From: Climacium dendroides
Taxonomy: Eukaryota > Streptophyta > Bryopsida > Hypnales > Climaciaceae
NCBI GenBank assembly: GCA_950106755.1
Contig: OX467088.1
Coordinates: 1,782,001 to 1,846,000 of the forward strand
Reading direction: 5' to 3'
DNA: 64,000 bases
Under the pieces are notes generated by a model. That model did no database searches and was not told the origin of the DNA. It was given only the letters and a program-made list of their open reading frames with translations. Below are positions 22,190-34,375 of this stretch, one piece after another. Made by a program: the position numbers and the translations under genes. The stretch's first letter is position 1. Each line of letters starts with the position of its first letter.

Positions 22190-22984
22190 TACCCTCAATG
22201 ACAGTATTGAGGTAATGGAATTATCCATGAAATGCTCCGACATTCACGCCGCAAAAAATGGGCATTGCAAACAACTTTGTTACAACTCTCTTCACCAAAA
22301 GCAAAAGTAACCAATTCCTTATAGTCTACAGGCTCGCTCAACAAATATAACGTCTTCATGCATTGAGATGTTACAAACATGGACCTTCAATGACTAGTTT
22401 CACGTACTTCCTGACATCAATATGTACAAAACTAACTCACCACCAAACGAGGTCAATGGCAACTAATTTAAATACAAACTACACCTTCTATCTAAGAACT
22501 CACAAACAAGAAGAAAAAACTTTGAGGACCTGAACTTGTCAATGTGCTATGCAGACACACTTGAAGCGCAAGAGAATAGCAAGAGCAAAAGAGTCTCCTT
22601 GGCGTATTTGTGGAAGAAGGCGTGTCTGGCAAGTGAAGTTGTCCGTGGCAAGAGATTGTCAAAAAGTTGGAGAAAGCGGGAAAATTTTAGCGGGCAATTC
22701 CAAATTTCAAAATTCCTGCGAACTCCTTGATTCCTGGTTGATCAGTTATTCGCTTGAAGGCGCTTTTGCCAGCTTTCTACAAACAAGATGTGGCTCCACT
22801 AATGCTTTCTCCAAAAAAAAAGTGTCCATATACAGAATTGTCTGCTATAGTTCTAGTAGGTTGACTTCTCAGGTCATGTGCCCATCGATTGCTCAATATG
22901 TTTAGGCCTTTTCTTGGTGGCATATTTTTTTTCAAATCCATTTTTGGATTTTAGGATTTCGGCTATTCAGGCTATGAATTTTTA
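22190..22984. other. no recognisable gene
   Basis: The sequence between array I and the TTTAGGG repeats has short ORFs without motifs (for example 22549-22905). If the DUF7869 gene has an upstream exon or promoter it lies around 21.1-22.5 kb. Confidence 0.4.
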
Positions 22985-23225
22985 TAGGTTTACGGCTTCT
23001 AGGGTTTAGGGTTTAGGGTTTAGGGTTTTCAGGCTATGAATTTGTAGGAGTTTAGGATTTAGGGTTTAGGGTTTTCAGACTATGAATTTGTAGGAGTTTA
23101 GGGTTTTCAGGCTATGAATTTGTAGGGGTTTAGGGGTTAGGATTTAGGATTTGTAGGCTGTGAATTTTTAGAGGTTTAGGATTTGGGGTTTTAGGGTTAA
23201 TGCTTTAGGGTTACGGTTTGGAGCA
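22985..23225 (+). repeat. interstitial TTTAGGG-type telomere-like repeats
   Basis: Three successive TTTAGGG units at about 22998-23020 are followed by degenerate copies. These are interspersed with a larger unit containing TTTTCAGGCTATGAATTTGT and GGAGTTTAGGATTTAGGG, repeated three to four times. TTTAGGG is the plant telomere unit. Such arrays inside chromosomes arise through repair or as part of mobile DNA; this one lies inside the 18.6-kb element. Confidence 0.8.
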
Positions 23226-23517
23226 TGACAAATGGGTTTTGAATATATTTAGGGCTGTAGGTTTTAAGGTTTATGTTCTGTCATTTCATCATGCAAATAG
23301 GGTTTACGGTCGCATTGATGATAAAAAATGGAGGTACTCTTCTATTTCTTCATGAAGGTGCAATGGAATAATGTACCAACGAATAGGATGGAAAATAGTA
23401 TTGTTGAATTTATATTCCATTTATACATGCACGTTTGGTGGAATACTGGAGAAATGAAAAAAAATTGGGACATTTTGTTGCTCAATTATTCTCCCATTTT
23501 TTCATGCAAGTGTGATG

Positions 23518-24563
23518 GAATAATGTAGCAATGAAAAATATTGGGAAACAATGCAGCTCAATGTATTTGCCATTTAGTGATATACGTTTGATGGAATTCC
23601 AGAGGAATGAAAAAAAATGGGGAGATAATGTGCTCAATTACTCTCCCATTGTTTTTTTCATGCAAGTGTTTTGGAATACCATAGAAATGAAAAGAAATGG
23701 AGAGATAGTGTTGCTCAATTAATTCTTCATTTATTTATAGAAGAGCCAGAGTCTTGGCTTAAGGATAAGGGTTTATGCTTTAGATAATATCATATAATTA
23801 GGGGTATGTTGTAGGTTGTGGATTTGTGGGCATTTAAACTAAAAAAATGTGGTGTAAATAAGATATTTCACTTCTAAATTTTTTCTTTTCTTAAATATAT
23901 AATAACCGGAAACACCAAAACAAAATGGGTCATTATGAATCATGTAAGCATAGCGTAAAAATGAGCTCCCGCTCATTGAGAATATTTTTGACACATGCTA
24001 TGGTACGCACTCATCATTAGAATTTTATTAGAGATTTTATGTATTTGATAGAATGCAAAACTAAAATTTCAATACATTTTCAAATAAAAATTATTGAAAC
24101 CTTTGTATAATTTTTTTTCTAAGTAAGCATATATTGAAATGTAAAATAGAATTTTATTGAATGATGAATGAAATATATGCAATGGTGAATGTTGTAAAAG
24201 ATAGACATACATTAAAATTCATTAATGTAGCAATGGAAAAAATGGGGAAATAGTATTCCTTAATGTATCTGCCATTTTGTGATATACGTGTAATGGAATA
24301 CGAGAGGAATGAAGAAAAATGGAGAGATAGTGTTGCTCAATTACTCTCCCATTATTTTCTTCACGCAAGTGTGTTGGAATACCATAGCAATGAAAAGAAA
24401 TGGGGAGATAGTGTTGCTCAATTCATTTGCCATTTATTTATGGAAGAGCAGGAGTCTTGGGTTAAGGAGAAGGGTTCATGCTTTGCATAATAAAATATAA
24501 TTAGGGATATGTTCTATATTGTGGGCATTTAAACTACAAAAAAAATGGTGTAAATAAGATAAT
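23518..24563. repeat. pair of ~340-bp direct repeats
   Basis: The block 23518-23873 recurs at 24222-24563 with perhaps 80 percent identity. Shared phrases are ATATACG, GGGAGATAGTGTTGCTCAATT, CATGCAAGTGT and GTTGCTCAATT, then GAGTCTTGG...TAAGG...GGGTT and GGCATTTAAACTA. Smaller internal repeats (AATGAAAAGAAATGGGGAGATAGTG) make it a nested minisatellite, extending back to about 23330. ORFs across it are repeat artefacts. No LTR signature (TG...CA) is evident at the edges. Confidence 0.65.
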
Positions 24564-27500
24564 TAGAATGAATCATTTCAATTCAAAAGTGGTGTAGCCA
24601 TTCACAAAGATAGAATGGTAGTCAAAATAGTGTACTACGCAAAATAGAATGGTCTCTTCTAAGTGGTTTAATTCATTTAAAATTTCCTAAGTTGTTTAAT
24701 AGTAATTTTATAAGTGGTTTAGTTCTTGAATTTTTTTGCCAAACCTTGACTTCTAGGTCTTCCTAGGCTCACCTATTACAAATACCCCAATCCAAATTAA
24801 ATGTCTACTTCTTGCCATATAGAAGTAATTGTTTTTGGCTGAATCTTTTTAATCTCATTACAAAATATAGATGGAACTCTGGAATTCATAACTCAAAGTT
24901 CAAATTATGAATACATCTAAAAAGTGTTTTTTTGTTCAAAAAGATGGATGCATAGAGAAATATTGTACTTCATCAAACATTAACTTTTGAAAGACGCTCA
25001 AAGTGCTTTTTGGTTGATGAATGAGAGAGCATGTTCTTTTGTACGACAGAAGTACAACTATTTGGCCTTGGCATTAGGGGTGGAAATGAAAAATCTCCTA
25101 CAACATAAGCTTTTGAATTATTTAAAAACAATTCTTTCGACAGTTGTAGAATTCATGATCTCCACATCTACTAACATGTCTGTTTAAGGTTTAATGATGG
25201 CCATCTTGGATGAAATAATCCATTGTAGTGGCTACTTAACTTCTGGGCCAAGCTTATAGGGGGAGGCTCTAAAATGGTTTAGGCATTAAGAACCACCCCT
25301 ACAAAAGGCTCTAAAATATTGGACATGGGTGTTGAAATGGATTTAACTTTCAGTGATGGGAAACTCCCCAACCATGTGGAAGGACTCAAATGGAACTTGC
25401 AAATGTAGTTTGGCTTCCTGAGAATTGGTAAATCTTGGATTCATCTGAAAATTTTACCACACAAACTACAAAAAAGAGCGTAAATTCTCCAATAAATTTT
25501 ATTGAATTTGAACATTGGATGCACAAGTTACAGCACTTCAAATTGAAGGATGTGGTTTGCATGATTATCAAATCACTAGAGAATTTCTAAACCCACAAAC
25601 TTCTGTTGGATGCTTTAAAAGATTTGCATGAACGGTTTTACCCATCCTATTAATGGATTTTTACAACCACTTCATCTTTTCCGGCACGTTGTCTCTTGCA
25701 TTATTGCTGTATAAAGGAACAAAAAAAGAGCCCTAGGGGAATGCTAATATGTGAGCATGAAGTAGGGAGCAAAGAGTAGGGAGCAAGGATTTGTGAGCAG
25801 GGATTTCAGTTTTAGGAAAAATAATTGTCATAATAGTTGGAATTGAGTGGCTTGTCGTTTCATTCATTCATTGGTTGCATCCACTATTTTTTAGGCAAGC
25901 ATATACGTGAAATAAATAAATCTCCAAATTCTCTTCCACTAAAAAAAAGGCAAAATAAATTTAAGTCCTCCACGATCTCTAGAAGGCCTAATTTCCTTGA
26001 AGGTACTCACCTCCAAAATGGCGCTTGACCTAAAAGCGCCATGTACATGATGTGAACATTTTGAAAATCAGTTATGTACCTATTTGATTGGAGAGCTTTT
26101 AGTCATAGATTTGACTTTCCAGAACTTTTGCATATTGTATCCAAATCTAGTGTTCTCTGGTGCGTTCGAACCTCCATTCCCTTGCCAACAAAGAACATAC
26201 AAAAATTTTACCATTTTTATAATAGTAACTAGGCTAAACTCCAAAAACTGACGGTTTTGGATGTACCTACCTTAGGTGAGTGCTTTTAGAACCTTCTACC
26301 TTAGGTAAGTCATAGGCAAGTTCGGGTGTTGTAAGGGGAGGTTTGGATATGGGCAGGTTTGGGTGTTGTAAGGGGAGGTTTGGGTACTACTGCAAGAGGT
26401 TCGGGTATGCCGAGCGTGAGGTTTGGGTAGTCGTCGTCGACCTCCTCAGGCGGCGTAGGTTTCCGGGTGCTGCGACTTCTACAGTCTGTCTATCAACTTC
26501 AGTGCGTGAGTTGTTTACACAATTGTGTTTTAGGGTTGTGTGAAGTGCGAGCAATTGCGTTTTGCAAGGGTTGCGGCTTAGGGTGAGTTCCATTTCGTAA
26601 GTGTATTCAAGATTTAGGGTGAATAAGCTGAGCTCCATTCCGCGAGTTCCAGGCTTTAGGCTGAGATTTTTTCCACGAGTTCAATCGTGAGCTGTTGGAT
26701 CTGCGAATTTCAGGGTTTAAGGTGAGCTTTATTCCGCAAGTTCAATCAGGAGCTGCTACGATCCGTGAGTTCAATTGGGAGCGGCAACAATCAATTTTGT
26801 GAGTTCAATCGGGTTTTTCGGCGCTTTGCAAGGTACGAGGTTCATGTTCTGACTTCTGAACTCCATTGTACAAGTTCATTTTGGGTGTACACTGAGTGAC
26901 CGAGTGCTTCCACAAGTTGAAGGATTAATGTTTTCAATCTGTGGACGCTGGCTTTGGAAGGCTTGTGCTTCTGAGTGTATTAGTGAGCGCTTATATTTTT
27001 GTGCGTGCTGGTTGTTGTGGTCTTCTGCTTGTGTTTGTCAACGTCTTTTTCAGCGCTTTCGTTTGGGATTGTGAGTGCTCATGCTGTTCATTTCTTCCGA
27101 TTTTGCGTGCCACAGTGGTCCTGGCGGAGTGGTTTACGAATTTGTTGGGAGCGCTTGTTTTTCAGCGCTTTGATGGCTCTTTTTTGGGGTCGCATGTCTT
27201 GTTTAGGGTGTTTGTGAACGCTTATAAGCAGTGAAAGAGCTGAAGTACCCGATTTGGATTCCAGGTTGTAGTTTGTAGTGTCTTGCACTGTTTTCCACTT
27301 GAATTTTGCATAATCACATCGTTTCCAGATCGTGCACCTTACATTTCTTTAATGAAATTGCATTGTACATGGCATTTTCAGAATTCGAAGGATATGTTGA
27401 GCATCTAAAGTTCAAAGTTCACAGAGGAAGCGTCTTCCAAGTCCCAGGTTTGTCCATTGAAGTCGAGAAAGAAAAACTAATTCGTTCCATCATGCTAGCA

Positions 27501-27569
27501 TTTAGGGTTTAGATGCGAAAATTAGGGTTTCCACAAAATGCCCCAGATAGGTCCCCAGCAAAAGTCAAG
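24564..27569. other. gene-poor spacer of the 18.6-kb element
   Basis: No convincing gene. At 25738-25800 there is a GTGAGC/GGGAGC-rich stretch resembling the MULE terminus in plus orientation. From about 26580 to 26830, phrases such as GTGAGTTCAATCGGGAGC recur several times. The part from about 26.3 to 27.5 kb may hold promoter and leader sequence of the ParB-methyltransferase-like gene. A small ORF at 27369-27512 could be a 5' exon, without support. Confidence 0.4.
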
Positions 27570-28335
27570 GTTATCCTCGAGTCGAGGATAACCTGGGACA
27601 CTTAAGCGGTATCCAGACTTTCTAGATAGCTGTTAAGAATCCTTGGTTGTCCTCGACTCAAGGATACCTTGGAGGTAACTGATGTTATCCACTAGGAAGC
27701 TATCAATAATTTCTAGGAGACAATAATCAAATCGTAGCCACAAAAAACAAAATTCAACTAAAATGGAAGGTAACCTGAGATAAATCAACGAAAGCTAGAC
27801 AATATAGATATCTGTAAAGTATCCCTGGATATCATCGAGTGGAGGATAACTTGGAGTTAATTGAAGTTAACCACTAGAAAGCATACAATCAATCATAGAA
27901 GACAATCATCAGTAAAGAGCGGAAATAACAACACTGAACTGAAATAGAGATGAACTGAGAAAATTCAATCCTATGCAGACATCCTAGGAACCTGTGGAGT
28001 ATCCCTGGTTATCCTCGAGTCGAGGATAACATAGAAGTAAATGATGTTAACCACTAGAATGCATACCATCATTCATAGAAGTCAATCATCCGATAAGAGC
28101 CAGATAAACAAAACTGAACTGAAATGGAGGTAAAGAACAATATTTTCCAGAAAACCCCATAATTTTGTATTAAAAACATTGAATCCTTAAATCATTGATA
28201 CAACATCAAAAAAAACAATAGTAAACTTGAGTAGTCCCAAACGTTCTCCACATATCATTCACATGAAATGACCACTCAAATTTGCAGCTAGTGGAATCAT
28301 TCCCAAACACTAGTTATCGTTGAGTCGACGATGCT
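27570..28335. repeat. palindrome array II upstream of the ParB-methyltransferase-like gene
   Basis: Copies of the same 23-bp palindrome begin at 27570, 27646, 27828, 28008 and 28313. Those at 27570 and 28008 are perfect (11-base arms around one central G). The surrounding sequence repeats at about 180 bp between 27828 and 28008, a different unit from the 207-bp repeat of array I, so the palindrome is the conserved part and the flanks are not. Confidence 0.88.
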
Positions 28336-29880
28336 ATGTCCAATTATGTGACTTTTACTAAAGCAAATTCATAGGACATCTTTTGGAAACGGAGCGTAGA
28401 GGCTTAAACTAAATTCCAATCATGCACACCTTTTGACAAGACCTGAGAATGGATTCGGAGGATGCGTACGACTATTCAGTGACAAAGCACCACCTTGAAC
28501 CCTTCGTCAATCCTGTCGAAGATGGATCCTTCATTTCGGAAATGGAGGATAGCTACGGGAAACTATTCCAGTTCAAATCGCATGTTGCGAGCTGGAGTTT
28601 TGGTGTGAACCGATGGAAAGACTACGTCTTTCTCTGGTACAAAGTCACTGGGCAGCCGGGTTACCTAGTGTGGAATTTGAATGAGAAGGTGATGTTCATA
28701 GATGCTCACCACAACAACTACGTTGCAGTCGTCCTACGTGAGGTAGATGACGCTGGGAAAGCTAGAAAACATTGTCACTCAATAGTGCTCAATGTCAACT
28801 CAAATCAAGCAGAGTTTGACCTTGAGAACCTCATGACATTATTGGAGGGCTCTGAAATGGAGTCCCTCAATCAACAATTCATAGATAGCGGATATCTTCC
28901 ATGGAAAACCGGGACCGGCAAAGCTACTGCGACCAAGCTCAGCCTTATCTTCCAGACATTAGATAGGTACGCTTTGTCAAACGTTCAGGCTCCTCCAAGT
29001 GTGGGAGGGAAAATACGTAATATTCAACAACGAGAATCGACTGGAAAGCGGAACCTACCATCTGGAAGTGGAGGAGGTAGAAGTAGAGGGACTCAACCTA
29101 GTCAGCCCATGCTGGAGACTCAAACTCAGGGTTCCATTGATTCGAGCCCAACACCACCAAGTAAGAGAAGAAGGAAAAGTTTAGTGGAAGGGGCCACAGG
29201 TGTAGGTAGCTCGGGGTCTGCATTGACATCAGTTGGAACTCAATCAAAAGAGCCGATGGAAGAGTTTCAGAGGCACGCACTCATTTAGAGGGAGTTCTGG
29301 GCAGAACACAAGCAGTGTTTCCTCTTCGATCAGAACACTGTCAGTGTGGACATTAAGCAATGCGTGATTGCAAAAGAACAGTATATAATCCGTGCACTGC
29401 AAGAGGACATGGTCAAGTCTGTGAAAGAGCAACTCATCCAACTCATCGACATCAAGCAACGGCAGAAAGTATGCTTGACTCTAGTGGACAGAAATAATCA
29501 ACTCTTGAAAATGAAACCTCAGAAGTGGGAAGATATTGAAAATGGCCAGTTCATGATTATCAATGGCCAACACAGTATAACAGCATCCAAGGAGCTTCAG
29601 AAGCAAGGGTGCGGTGAAAGCAGGCGTGTGGAACTACAAAGATGGGACGCATACATTGTTTGGACGTTGGACCCAAACAAACTTCGATACATTTCGCGCT
29701 TCTACAATGCAACGAACCACCTAGATCATGCGCAGCCGACGTGGGGGAATCAAATAATCAGCTGTAGGAACATCTGGATCGCCTGCAAGCGTCCCATTCT
29801 TGAAGTGACCGATCATGTGGTGCGACAGAACAAGGCTGTATATAGTCCGGTCAACTACAAGGTGAGCAAGAGCTTACCAC

Positions 29881-29902
29881 CATCGTCGACTCGACGATAC
29901 AT
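29881..29902. repeat. palindrome copy in intron 1
   Basis: CATCGTCGACTCGACGATAC, a copy of the element's palindrome, lies 20 bases after the intron 1 donor at 29862. Confidence 0.75.
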
Positions 29903-31403
29903 ACTGCACTACAGCATTGAATTCCTTTAGTCTTGTATTCATTGGTCAATAGTTTGAATTTTATGTAGAACTCAATTTCATCATGGATTCAATGTTTATT
30001 TTTAATCATTCTTTCTCTCTTCCCTCATTTTCCCATCACCTCTTTTTGCAGAGCTTTACCGATGCAGTTGTAGATTGTTTCCAGAATATTAATCCAAAAG
30101 GAGACGGTGCAACAATAAGAGGTCCGTCAGACCTGAAGAACGAAATCCAGATAATAACCCTCTCGGACGAGTTGTGGGATCACTGGAAACTCTTCCTGAC
30201 AAAGCACGGTGAAGGCGAGCTCATTGACCCAGCTACCCTTAAAATGTATAAGGAAAATAAAGGGTACAAATTGAAGCCTGCCGGATTACGAAGAGAGTTC
30301 TTCAAACATGCTGGCCATTTCACTGACAAGGATTTCGGAAAACAGGCACAACATCTGCTTGGGATTACTCCTGGTCGGGCTGCACCATATCCCAAGCTTT
30401 CAGTTTCAAGAATGAAGGTGTTAGCAGTGGACAACATGACAAGTACGGACTGGACTGAGCGAAGGAAGAGGAAGAAAATCGTGATTCAAGACTTGATGAG
30501 CATCAAGCCTGATTTAAAGCTTGTAGATAGTCGGAAGGACATAATCGATGAGCGGTGGAGGTCTTGGAAGTCTCGCCACCGATTCTCATCTGCTACATGG
30601 GATTTCCTCCTTTCACACATCAAGGCCGACTATTTAAAAAGCGCCTACGGAATGATGCATGGCTGAAGCGCGTGACGGACCTCGAAAAAGAATTTCCAGA
30701 CGTTCTGCACATGTACAATCGCTTCATGAAGCTGAAATATAGTCTTCCTGAATTGAGCGGTGGAGTGGAGATGCACGGCATGGATGTCACGGCGAAGGCG
30801 CTTGTCACCACTAATCGATTCACTTACTGCCGTCGGGAGGTGAATCTTGCAGTGGTTGACACTAGAGAAGTCCCTCGATCAAAATCCACAGCAGTCGAGG
30901 CAGCTATAGACCCATTTCTGGACTTCTTGGACGACAAGCTGGAGCCAAGTATGAGTGCAGCCAACGTGTGGCTTTTCATATTACGTGACAGTGAGGATGT
31001 GAGCGCGGCTGTTAGCTTCGCTGACATGAACATGGCGGAGTACGACATACTGAAGTCCAAGTACATCCCATGCAAAGCGGAAATGCTCAACAACGTGACG
31101 AACCGAGGCGCCGCCCCAGATGTGCCTCTTCTCTTCCTCTTCAAGAAAGAGAACGAATTCGCTTCATCTATACGGGATTTCATGAAGCCAGAGTATCGAG
31201 CGCCTTCGGAAACATGTCCGTATTACAAGGATGCGCACAGGAACACAGAATGCAAGTGGAGAATTCACCCCACTGAACTCCGAATGGAGTTCTATTTAGA
31301 GATCCTCCAAGCATTTGCAGTCCCTGGCGAGAACGTGCTTGGAATTTATACCGGAGTCAAGCTCATGCTTGCTGCAAAGGTATGTCACGTTAACATTGTC
31401 ATT

Positions 31404-31619
31404 TACTATCATTGACTCGAGGATAATGGTCAATTTGCGGAGTGGATTTGTTAGGCTACTGTAGTTCATGAAATCTATTGAGCAATTGTCACAGTTATCC
31501 TCGACTCAACGATAATTACCTATTTTGTATAGTCTATTTTTCTGTCATGCTCTTGTCTTTGCTCTTCATACATAACGAAGGATGTAGGATGCTCTTGTTA
31601 TCCTCGACACGACGATAAC
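31404..31619. repeat. three palindrome copies in intron 2
   Basis: Copies start at 31404, 31494 and 31597, filling much of the 289-base intron between exon 2 (ends 31379) and exon 3 (starts 31669). All keep the TATCNT(C/T)GAC core and the mirrored GATAA arm. Confidence 0.85.
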
Positions 31620-33709
31620 CTCTCCTTGCTCCCCTACAGATGACTGATATCCTCTTCTCCTGATTCAGATGTTTGGGGCATTCTTCTATGGTTATGTCGA
31701 GAAGCACGATGCAAAGGGATATAGAAGTATATCCTACTTTGCAGATAAACTCGACAAGAATGACTTCATGCATTCAAATTTGCCGTACTCACTCACGTAT
31801 GTCCAACCCCCTTGTCGTGGACCCGTCATGGTGTTGTCTGACTCGCCTCCGTCGCCTCCCATGACACTGGAATCACCCGTTGGGACCTCCGTGACGGAAA
31901 ATCGAGTGCAGATTGAAGAGCTCGTTAGCTCCGATCCGGGATTGGATGGAATAAACGAGTTCGGAACAAATACGTTCCAAATGCGTGCGTGGTTGTCCTC
32001 GGTGTCGATGCCAACTCTGGATCCGACTACTGATCCCGTCACCTCTGAGAATTTGAACATCCAACCTCTTGGATTGGTAGACGTGTCTAGTGTGTTTGAC
32101 AAGAATGAACCTGCCCAACCTCCTTGTAATGAATCACAGGCACTCGCGGATGTGGATCCTGTTGCGCGTCATGTCGTGGAGGATATTGAATCAGACACGG
32201 AATTTGACAAAATGTTGGAGGACGATGCAAGGAGGGCTGAAAATGTTGAGGATGTCGGCCAAGCACAGGTTCAAGAGGCTGTTGGGGCGAATGATGAACT
32301 CATCGTTGATGCCCATGTTCTAGACTTGTCCAACTTCATTGACCTGGGCAGTGATGATGATGTTGCAGATCATCCTCGAGAATCTGATGATAATGAAGAA
32401 AACGACGATGGCGCTCCCAAACAGAAGGAGATGAAGCCACTACTCTTATCCACGGGTTCCATCATCAAGGTGGAGAAGGACTATTGGAGGCTAGAAGAGG
32501 AGAAGAGGGCCAGAAGAATTGAAAGAATAGCAGCAAGGGCAGCAAAAGACAAAGAGTTGGTTGATGCGAATGCAAAAATAATGGAGTTGCAGATAAAGTC
32601 GCAAGCCCAAATCTCGGATCTATCGTCCCAGTTTGAGCAACTCAAGCAGCTCCTGTCATCCCAGTCTAGTCAACAACCTGGAAATCCCTTGGTTGTATCC
32701 CAGGTTGGGCCTTCACATCCTCCGTTGCCTGTTTCTACATCACCAATTGTGCAGGAACTGGTCGCTGGGCTCCCTCATCCTCGTGTCGATGATAATGAGG
32801 GTGGTTGTGCAGTGACACCGGAAGATGTCGTTGTTTGCACACCAACTTCGCAAGTGCCAAGGATATCTTCGCCAATCCCTTCAGCATTTGAAGTTGTTGT
32901 TCCGGAGCCATAGATTGCCCTACGAGATGCAGGACATCATCCTCGTGTCGACGATGCTGATCGTGTTGCAGAGGTCCCGGCGTCTCCAATTGAAATGACC
33001 TCCGTCCTTGAGTCGGCAAAGGCTGTTGTGGAACGCCATTCTCCCTCCTTTGATGAAGAGGAGGAGAAGGTGGACTACGGCAAGGGCGAAGAAGATCTTC
33101 ACGATACTCCTCCGGTCGAAGAGAAAGGTCCTTCTTCCAAGCCCGCTGAGGGGGAAGACGATTCCACCCAAGCAGGTGGATCTTCGCAGGTAAACTCCTC
33201 AAATCCAGAGTATTAATCCAAGGTGGAGAGTCTGATAGTCGTTTGTTATTGTATGGATGTGTGGAATGTGGTGCACATGAACTGCCGACTCTTATTCGAA
33301 TTCATGATGCTTGACAGGATGGCGTGCCTATCCTTGAATGAATTGCGCAGACGGATCCTGTGTCCGTGGTCGACATGCGTGTAGAATAGTATAGCGTAGG
33401 CCTCAATGCGTAGTCTTGACGACCCATATTTAAACGAAATTTTGACATGTATTTTATAATCTACCTTAAATAAAGTATAAGCGTTTCAATAGATTGTGTA
33501 CAATGACGTCTAATTGATCCGATTTGTGCATGTGTTCATGCTCAGCTCAATACACATAGAAATGTACAACGTCCGGTACCAATGAAAGCACTCCCTCGCG
33601 GAAGTCCCCAGTCAATTAGTGGAATGAAATGCATTTGTCCGCTTGCTGGCTCTCCCACTTCTGCATTTATTCAGGTAACTCCAATTCTCATTTGTTTTGC
33701 TTTGATCAG

Positions 33710-34375
33710 GTAGCATCGGAGGGGCGAAGAAAGGTCTTGCGAACGAGCTTGCATCCTTCGATGCCTCCACCGCGGAGAAAATGGCTGAATATTGTCTTAG
33801 ACCTGAACGGCGTGCTTTGCCAGAGCATGCCGAGGGCGTTCACTAATAAATTGAAGTCTTATAGGCTTGAAGACAACGTTCTTAGCCATCGGTACCCGAC
33901 TGTCATCGGATCGAAAGCAGTATTCGCTAGACAGAATGTCAGGGAATTTTTGCGGCAGGTGTCGGAAATTGCGCATAGGGTCATTGTGTGGTCCACCATG
34001 ATGAAGCATAATGCAGAACCGATTGCTGGGCACCTGTTCAGCAATTGCAGGGCCCCCTTTGATATACTAGGCCAGGAGCAGTGTTTGAAGGTAGAAGTCG
34101 CTCCTGGAAAGTTCTTCCATCGCAGAAACAAAGTGTTCTGCTTGAAGATTATTGAAGATGGCCTGTTTTCCGTTCATAGTCAGGACCCGTTCTTTAACGA
34201 CCGGAATACCCTTCTCATTGATGATTCTCCTGAAAAGAGTATTTGCAATGATAATGGGAATGCCTTGTTCCTCGAGACTTGGAGTCATTCCAAGCGGAGG
34301 GACGACGTGCTCATGGACGAGCTGCTCCCTTGGCTCCGGAGGTTGCCTTCAACCTGTCCGGACGACGGGATGTAA
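33710..34375 (+). CDS. FCP1/NIF-like HAD phosphatase domain
   Basis: About 221 residues from a splice acceptor (TTTGATCAG) at 33709. VLDLNGVLC corresponds to HAD motif 1 (D-x-D-G-x-L), with Asn in place of the second aspartate, a variation also seen in plant FCP1-like proteins. VIVWSTMMKHNAEP matches the FCP1 'W-T/S' strand and LLIDDSPEKSICND matches the acidic motif of the family. Characterised FCP1 enzymes remove phosphate from serine, for example in the RNA polymerase II tail, but loss of the second aspartate makes activity here uncertain. The exon is in phase 0, the same phase as the donor at 33190 of the preceding gene, so it could be that gene's last exon. Against this, AATAAA-like sequence near 33470 suggests a separate gene with an unseen 5' exon. 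Confidence 0.7.
   Translation, partial: VASEGRRKVLRTSLHPSMPPPRRKWLNIVLDLNGVLCQSMPRAFTNKLKSYRLEDNVLSHRYPTVIGSKAVFARQNVREFLRQVSEIAHRVIVWSTMMKHNAEPIAGHLFSNCRAPFDILGQEQCLKVEVAPGKFFHRRNKVFCLKIIEDGLFSVHSQDPFFNDRNTLLIDDSPEKSICNDNGNALFLETWSHSKRRDDVLMDELLPWLRRLPSTCPDDGM

Larger units (their letters stand above)
28449..33189 (+). pseudogene. ParB/methyltransferase-like protein, degenerate copy in the 18.6-kb element
   Basis: Read as three exons: 28449-29861, 30052-31379 and 31669-33189, with consensus donors (GTGAGC, GTATGT, GTAAAC), good acceptors and matching phase 0. Exon 1 has GQFMIINGQHSITASKEL, the counterpart of the ParB-type VCDGNHRLLAW of the minus-strand paralogue at 36.6-40.9 kb. Exon 2 has VNLAVVDTREV at the place of methyltransferase motif IV. 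GENVLGIYTGVKLML (exon 2) continues into FGAFFYGYVEKHD (exon 3), the place of motif I and the following acidic strand. Exon 3 adds a long acidic, then coiled-coil tail. Damage: TAG at 29286-29288, a one-base frameshift in the A run near 30636-30640, and TAG at 32911-32913; each frame reopens at once. Catalytic residues of motif IV are also lost. Confidence 0.6.

Noticed and set aside
23328..24500. Short ORFs with a repeated Lys-Asn-Gly-Glu-Ile-Val-Leu-Leu-Asn phrase
   Set aside because: Translation of the nested minisatellite and the 340-bp direct repeats.
27306..27512. 68-codon ORF upstream of the plus-strand ParB-methyltransferase-like gene
   Set aside because: It could be a 5' exon, but I see no donor that joins it in phase to 28449 and no homology to the paralogue.
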